This document shows, in pieces, positions 59,779 to 64,000 of a DNA stretch of 64,000 nt. The notes below the pieces were generated by a model that made no database searches, was not told the DNA's origin, and was given only the letters and a program-made list of their open reading frames with translations. The translations under genes were made by a program, and so were the position numbers. Source of the DNA: Arenimonas sp. GDDSR-1. Its GTDB lineage: Bacteria; Pseudomonadota; Gammaproteobacteria; Xanthomonadales; Xanthomonadaceae. How positions within the stretch are numbered: position 1 is the first letter of the stretch; every line of letters begins with the position of its first letter. The DNA is taken from NCBI RefSeq assembly GCF_025980345.1, contig NZ_JAPDUI010000017.1, positions 1 through 64,000 on the forward strand, read 5' to 3'.

Positions 59779-61134
59779 TCAGTATGCGAACTGCTTGAAG
59801 ATCTGGTCGATGTCGCCGTTCCAGACGCCGTGATACAGCGCCAGCTTGCGCTCGGCCGGAGTTTCGTTGGCCAACGCGATCTCCATCAGCGGATGCAGGA
59901 ACAGCGCCTCATCATCGCCGTGCCGGTTCAAGCGGCGGCGGTTCTTCAGGCCCAGTGCCGAAATCTTCAGCGCCTCGATGGCCAGCTCGCGCAGGCTGTG
60001 ATGGCGGAACGGCAGCTTCAAGCCGTGCTTCGGCACGCCATCGCGCAATTGGTTGCGCTCGGCCATGCTGAAATCCTTGACCAGATCCCAGGCGGCATCG
60101 AGCGCTTCGGTGTCGTACAGCAATCCCACCCAGAACGCCGGCAACGCACACAGCCGCCGCCACGGGCCGCCGTCGGCGCCGCGCATTTCCAGATATTTCT
60201 TCAGGCGCACTTCCGGAAACGCCGTGGTCATGTGGTCCGACCAGTCGGCCAAGGTCGGCAACTCTCCGGGTAAAGGCGCCAGTTTTCCGTTCAGGAAATC
60301 ACGGAAGCTGCGGCCGGCGCAATCAATGTATTTTTTGTCGCGATAAGCGAAATACATCGGCACATCGAGCAGGTAATCCACATAACGTTCGAACCCGAAG
60401 CCGTCCTCGAACACGAAATCGAGCATGCCGGTGCGGTCCGGATCGGTGTCGGTCCAGATGTGCGAGCGGTAGCTCAGGTAGCCGTTCGGCTTGCCTTCGG
60501 TGAACGGGGAATCGGCGAACAGCGCGGTCGCCACCGGCTGCAGGGCCAGCGACACGCGGAATTTCTTGACCATGTCGGCTTCGTTTTCGAAATCGAGATT
60601 GGTCTGCACCGTGCAGGTGCGGGTCATCATGTCCAAGCCGAGCGAGCCGACTTTCGGCATGTACTCGCGCATGATCTTGTAGCGGCCTTTCGGCATCCAG
60701 GGCATGTCGGCGCGAGCCCATTTCGGCTGGAAACCCATGCCGAGGAAGCCGATGCCGAGTTCATCGCCGACCGTTTTGACTTCCGACAGATGCAGATTGG
60801 TTTCCTTGCAGGTCTGGTGCACATTCTCCAGCTGGGCGCCCGACAGTTCGAACTGTCCGGCCGGCTCCAGAGTGATCGAGGCGTCATCGCGCAGCAGTGC
60901 GATGATGTTGCCGCCCTCTTCGACCGGCTGCCAGCCGAAGCGGGTCAGACCCTTGAGCAGGGCGCCGATGCCCTGCTCGCCTTCGTAAGTCGGCGGGCGC
61001 AGATCATCGAGCCGGAAACCGAATTTTTCGTGTTCGGTGCCGATCCGCCAATCCTGCGGCGCACGCGCGCCGGAGGCATGGAAGGCGACCAATTGGTCTT
61101 TGCCGGTAATCAGGGGCGAATCGTTATCAGCCAT
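59779..61134 (-). CDS. gshA: Glutamate-cysteine ligase, plant/proteobacterial GCS2 type
   Basis: '[34 protein letters not shown]', '[45 protein letters not shown]'. Confidence 0.94.
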   Translation of the reverse strand: MADNDSPLITGKDQLVAFHASGARAPQDWRIGTEHEKFGFRLDDLRPPTYEGEQGIGALLKGLTRFGWQPVEEGGNIIALLRDDASITLEPAGQFELSGAQLENVHQTCKETNLHLSEVKTVGDELGIGFLGMGFQPKWARADMPWMPKGRYKIMREYMPKVGSLGLDMMTRTCTVQTNLDFENEADMVKKFRVSLALQPVATALFADSPFTEGKPNGYLSYRSHIWTDTDPDRTGMLDFVFEDGFGFERYVDYLLDVPMYFAYRDKKYIDCAGRSFRDFLNGKLAPLPGELPTLADWSDHMTTAFPEVRLKKYLEMRGADGGPWRRLCALPAFWVGLLYDTEALDAAWDLVKDFSMAERNQLRDGVPKHGLKLPFRHHSLRELAIEALKISALGLKNRRRLNRHGDDEALFLHPLMEIALANETPAERKLALYHGVWNGDIDQIFKQFAY

Positions 61135-61744
61135 GGGTATCTCCTTCGGCAACCGGTGCAGCCATCAGCCAGCCGGTGACCACTTCGCGCGCTTCGTCCA
61201 GACCCAGTTTGGCTGAACCGGAAAACAGCTGGGCACTGGCCCGTCCGGCCAATTCCTTTTTCACCAAGGCCAGGGTACGGGCCTGCTCGCTGCGGCCGAG
61301 CTTGTCGGCCTTGGTCAGCAGGCAGTGCACGGAAATATTGCGCTTGAAGGCGTAATCGAGCATCTGCAGGTCGTAATCGCGCAGCGGATGGCGCACGTCC
61401 ATGACCAGCACCAGACCGACCAGGGGCTCGCGGATCTGGAAATAGCGGGTAATGAAGGCCTGCCAGTGGTCGCGCACGGCAATCGGCACCTTGGCGTAGC
61501 CGTACCCGGGCAGATCGACCAGATAGCGGTTTTCGGTGATGCGGAAATACACCAGATGCTGGGTACGGCCCGGGGTCTTGGAGGTCCGCGCCAGGCTGTT
61601 CTGGTTGCACAAGGCATTCAGCGCCGTGGATTTGCCGGCATTGGAGCGGCCCGCGAACGCGACTTCGGCCAGACTGTCTTTCGGCAGCTGGGCGAGGGCA
61701 TTGGCCGAGAGCACGAATTCGGCTTGGGCGAGGGGATTGGCCAT
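61127..61744 (-). CDS. engB: EngB/YsxC/YihA ribosome-biogenesis GTPase
   Basis: '[42 protein letters not shown]', '[11 protein letters not shown]', 'LLTKADKL'. Confidence 0.97.
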   Translation of the reverse strand: MANPLAQAEFVLSANALAQLPKDSLAEVAFAGRSNAGKSTALNALCNQNSLARTSKTPGRTQHLVYFRITENRYLVDLPGYGYAKVPIAVRDHWQAFITRYFQIREPLVGLVLVMDVRHPLRDYDLQMLDYAFKRNISVHCLLTKADKLGRSEQARTLALVKKELAGRASAQLFSGSAKLGLDEAREVVTGWLMAAPVAEGDTHG

Positions 61745-61896
61745 AAGGACCGCTTCGGGGGAGATTGGCCTATTCTACCCTTTGTTTCTCCGGCAAAACG
61801 CCGTTACGGATTGACCGAACCCCGTAAACACTGGGATAATTGGCGCTTGACGGGCATGCCCGACGCTTAATCCACTTTTTTGCTTTCGGAGTCTCA

Positions 61897-62667
61897 ATGA
61901 AGCTCTCCCACCTCCTCGTCCTGAGCACCGCCTTGGTTTTCACCGGCGCCATTGCCCAACAGGCTGTCGCTCCGGCTACTCCGGAGGCCGCCCCGGCTGA
62001 TGCCGCAGCGGTTGCCGCGCCGGCACCGGTTGTCGCCGTGGACACCGGCCCGGTCAAACCCGGTGATCCGAAAGCCGGTCAAGCCAAGGCCGGCGCCTGC
62101 GCCGCCTGCCATGGCGTGGATGGCAATGCCGCCGCCGCGCTGTATCCGAAACTGGCCGGCCAGCACGAACAATACATCTGGCGCCAGCTGAAAATGTACA
62201 AGTCCGGCGAACGCAACAACCCCATCATGCTCGGCATGGCCGCAGCACTGACCGAGCAGGACATGCGCGATATCGGCGCCTACTTCGGGCAGCAGAAAGT
62301 CATCGCCGGCCTTGCCGACGAAACCGTGATCGCCCAAGGCCCGAATGCCGGCAAGAAGTTCTACCAGGTCGGTGAGAAAATCTACCGCTCCGGCAACACC
62401 GCCAGCGGCGTACCCGCCTGCATGGCCTGCCACGGCCCGGCCGGCGCCGGTATGCCGGGCCCGACCTACCCCGCACTCGGCGGCCAGCATGCCGAATACA
62501 TCAGCCTGCGTCTAAATGAATTCCGCGCCGGCACCGTGTGGGGCAAGGACAAAAACGCCAATGTCATCATGTCGCAGGCCGCCAAAGGCCTGAGCGATGA
62601 AGAAATCCAGGGTCTGGCCACCTACCTGCAGGGCCTGCACAAGGCCGCCAAACCCGCCGCGAAGTAA
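61897..62667 (+). CDS. Diheme cytochrome c4
   Basis: Signal peptide; two CXXCH motifs ('CAACHGVDG', 'CMACHGPAG'). Confidence 0.95.
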   Translation: MKLSHLLVLSTALVFTGAIAQQAVAPATPEAAPADAAAVAAPAPVVAVDTGPVKPGDPKAGQAKAGACAACHGVDGNAAAALYPKLAGQHEQYIWRQLKMYKSGERNNPIMLGMAAALTEQDMRDIGAYFGQQKVIAGLADETVIAQGPNAGKKFYQVGEKIYRSGNTASGVPACMACHGPAGAGMPGPTYPALGGQHAEYISLRLNEFRAGTVWGKDKNANVIMSQAAKGLSDEEIQGLATYLQGLHKAAKPAAK

Positions 62668-62691
62668 GCCCCCTGACAGCATCCGTTCAGC

Positions 62692-62729
62692 AAGCCGATA
62701 GCATCCTGATGTTATCGGCTTTGTTTTTC
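62692..62729 (+). terminator. Intrinsic terminator
   Basis: AAGCCGATA-[loop]-TATCGGCTTTGTTTTT. Confidence 0.7.
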
Positions 62730-62744
62730 CCCAAAGGAGTAATC

Positions 62745-63392
62745 ATGATCCGTCGTCTTGTTTTCAGTCTGCTGCTGCTCGCCCCGCTTGCCGTCGGCGC
62801 CCAATTGAAGGCCGGCGTGCCGGTCGCCGGCAAGGATTATGTCGTGCTGAATCCGGCGCAACCCACCTGGGGCACCGGCGGCATCGAAGTCGCGGAAGTG
62901 TTCGGTTACACCTGCATCCACTGCGCGCAGTTCCAGCCGTTGGTCAACAACTGGAAGAAAACCCTGGCGGCCGACGTCAAGTTCCGCTATGTTCCGGCTG
63001 CTTTCGGCGGCATCTGGGACAACGGCGCACGTGCCTTTTTCGCCGCTGAAGCCCTGAAAGTGCAAGAACGCACCCACGATGCCGTGTTCAAGGCCGTGTT
63101 CATCGACAAAAAAGTGAAGACCGCCAGCGTCGAGGAATTCGCCGATGTCTATGCCGGTCTCGGCGTCGACCGCGCGAAAATCCTGAGCGTGATGAACGGT
63201 ACCACGGTTTCGGGCAAGCTCAACCGTGCCCGTCAGTTCGCGCAACGCGCCGGCGTCAACGGCACGCCGACCCTGATCGTCAACGGCAAATACCGGATCA
63301 CCGCCAAATCGCACGAAGAATCGCTCAAGGTCGCCGAATACCTGATCGCCAAGGAGCGCGCCGCGCTGCCTGCAGCCCCCGCAAAAAAATAA
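62745..63392 (+). CDS. dsbA: DsbA-type thiol:disulfide interchange protein
   Basis: 'VAEVFGYTCIHCAQFQPLVNNWKKTL' (CIHC active site), 'RAGVNGTPTLIVNGKYRI'. Confidence 0.94.
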   Translation: MIRRLVFSLLLLAPLAVGAQLKAGVPVAGKDYVVLNPAQPTWGTGGIEVAEVFGYTCIHCAQFQPLVNNWKKTLAADVKFRYVPAAFGGIWDNGARAFFAAEALKVQERTHDAVFKAVFIDKKVKTASVEEFADVYAGLGVDRAKILSVMNGTTVSGKLNRARQFAQRAGVNGTPTLIVNGKYRITAKSHEESLKVAEYLIAKERAALPAAPAKK

Positions 63393-63421
63393 GTACCTGC
63401 CCCGCTCCGGCGGGGCCGTCC

Positions 63422-64000
63422 ATGACCGAGCGTCGGATCAAACTCCTCAGCAGCAACATCCAGGCCGGCTCCACCACCCGGGCGTACAGCGAGTATGTGA
63501 CGCGTTCGTGGTCGCATGTTTTTCCGAACGGCAAACGCGGCAATCTCGATGCCCTGGCCCAGACCTATGCGCCCTTCGATGTGGTCGGTCTGCAGGAATG
63601 CGATCCGGGCAGTCTGCGCTCCGGGTTTGCCAACCAATCGGATTATCTGGCGGAAAAAGCCGGATTTCCGTTCAGCTCACACCAGGCCACCCGCCGCATC
63701 AGCCGCTTCGCCGGCTCCGGCAACGCGCTGCTGTCGCGCCTGCAACCGTCCAAGATCGAACATTTCGTGCTGCCCAGCCGGATTCCCGGACGCGGCGTGC
63801 TGCTGGCGGAATTCGCCAATGAGGGGCTGCCCTGGCATATCGCGGTCACGCACCTGTCGCTCAGCGCCAGTGCCCGCCGGGTGCAGATCGCCTATCTCGC
63901 CGAACTGCTGGCCGACCGGCCGCGGCTGGTGCTGATGGGGGATTTCAACTGCGATCTGCTGGCGCCGGAAATGAGCCGACTGTTCCAGTTCACCAGTCTG
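63422..64000 (+). CDS. Endonuclease/exonuclease/phosphatase family protein (3' end outside the window)
   Basis: 'LLSSNIQAGSTT', 'DVVGLQECDPGS', 'HLSLSASARRVQIAYLAELL...LVLMGDFNCD'; open to the window edge. Confidence 0.88.
   Translation, partial: MTERRIKLLSSNIQAGSTTRAYSEYVTRSWSHVFPNGKRGNLDALAQTYAPFDVVGLQECDPGSLRSGFANQSDYLAEKAGFPFSSHQATRRISRFAGSGNALLSRLQPSKIEHFVLPSRIPGRGVLLAEFANEGLPWHIAVTHLSLSASARRVQIAYLAELLADRPRLVLMGDFNCDLLAPEMSRLFQFTSL

Noticed and set aside
63400-63416. CCCCGC-TCCG-GCGGGG hairpin after dsbA considered as a terminator
   Set aside because: No T-run follows and the next ORF starts within about 6 bp; more likely incidental or a weak structure.

Overview
This is a 64 kb chromosomal window from a GC-rich gammaproteobacterium. 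The gene set looks Xanthomonadales/Lysobacterales-like (plant-type GshA, EngB-cyt c4-DsbA order, homodimeric AceE, MaeB), which is an inference. I found no CRISPR array, rRNA, tRNA, transposase or prophage. Most of the window is ordinary housekeeping: yajQ, rsuA-like, aceE, maeB, rsgA, nnrD-like, AMP nucleosidase, gshA, engB, cytochrome c4 and dsbA. Parts worth a second look: (1) Five tandem, same-strand paralogous genes (36225-40075), joined by four ATGA stop/start overlaps. Each encodes a near-identical N-terminal cytosolic tail plus TM helix fused to a strongly diverged, probably periplasmic domain. The architecture resembles DUF6090-type proteins but has no known function, and it is the best candidate here for an undescribed system. 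(2) An adjacent operon of TldD-TldD-TldE/PmbA, DUF4159, MoxR, DUF58, BatA, DUF4175 and a membrane protein. It has duplicated TldD proteins with Tat-like signals, and the BatA gene is split by a frameshift at a (GCGG)3 tract. (3) An AT-rich intergenic island upstream of a hybrid histidine kinase, encoding an apparent small RNA with a C/U-rich (anti-Shine-Dalgarno-like) hairpin loop and a strong intrinsic terminator. (4) A three-gene amidohydrolase operon whose middle member has lost its metal-binding histidines. All calls come from reading the sequence and supplied translations; no database search was run.
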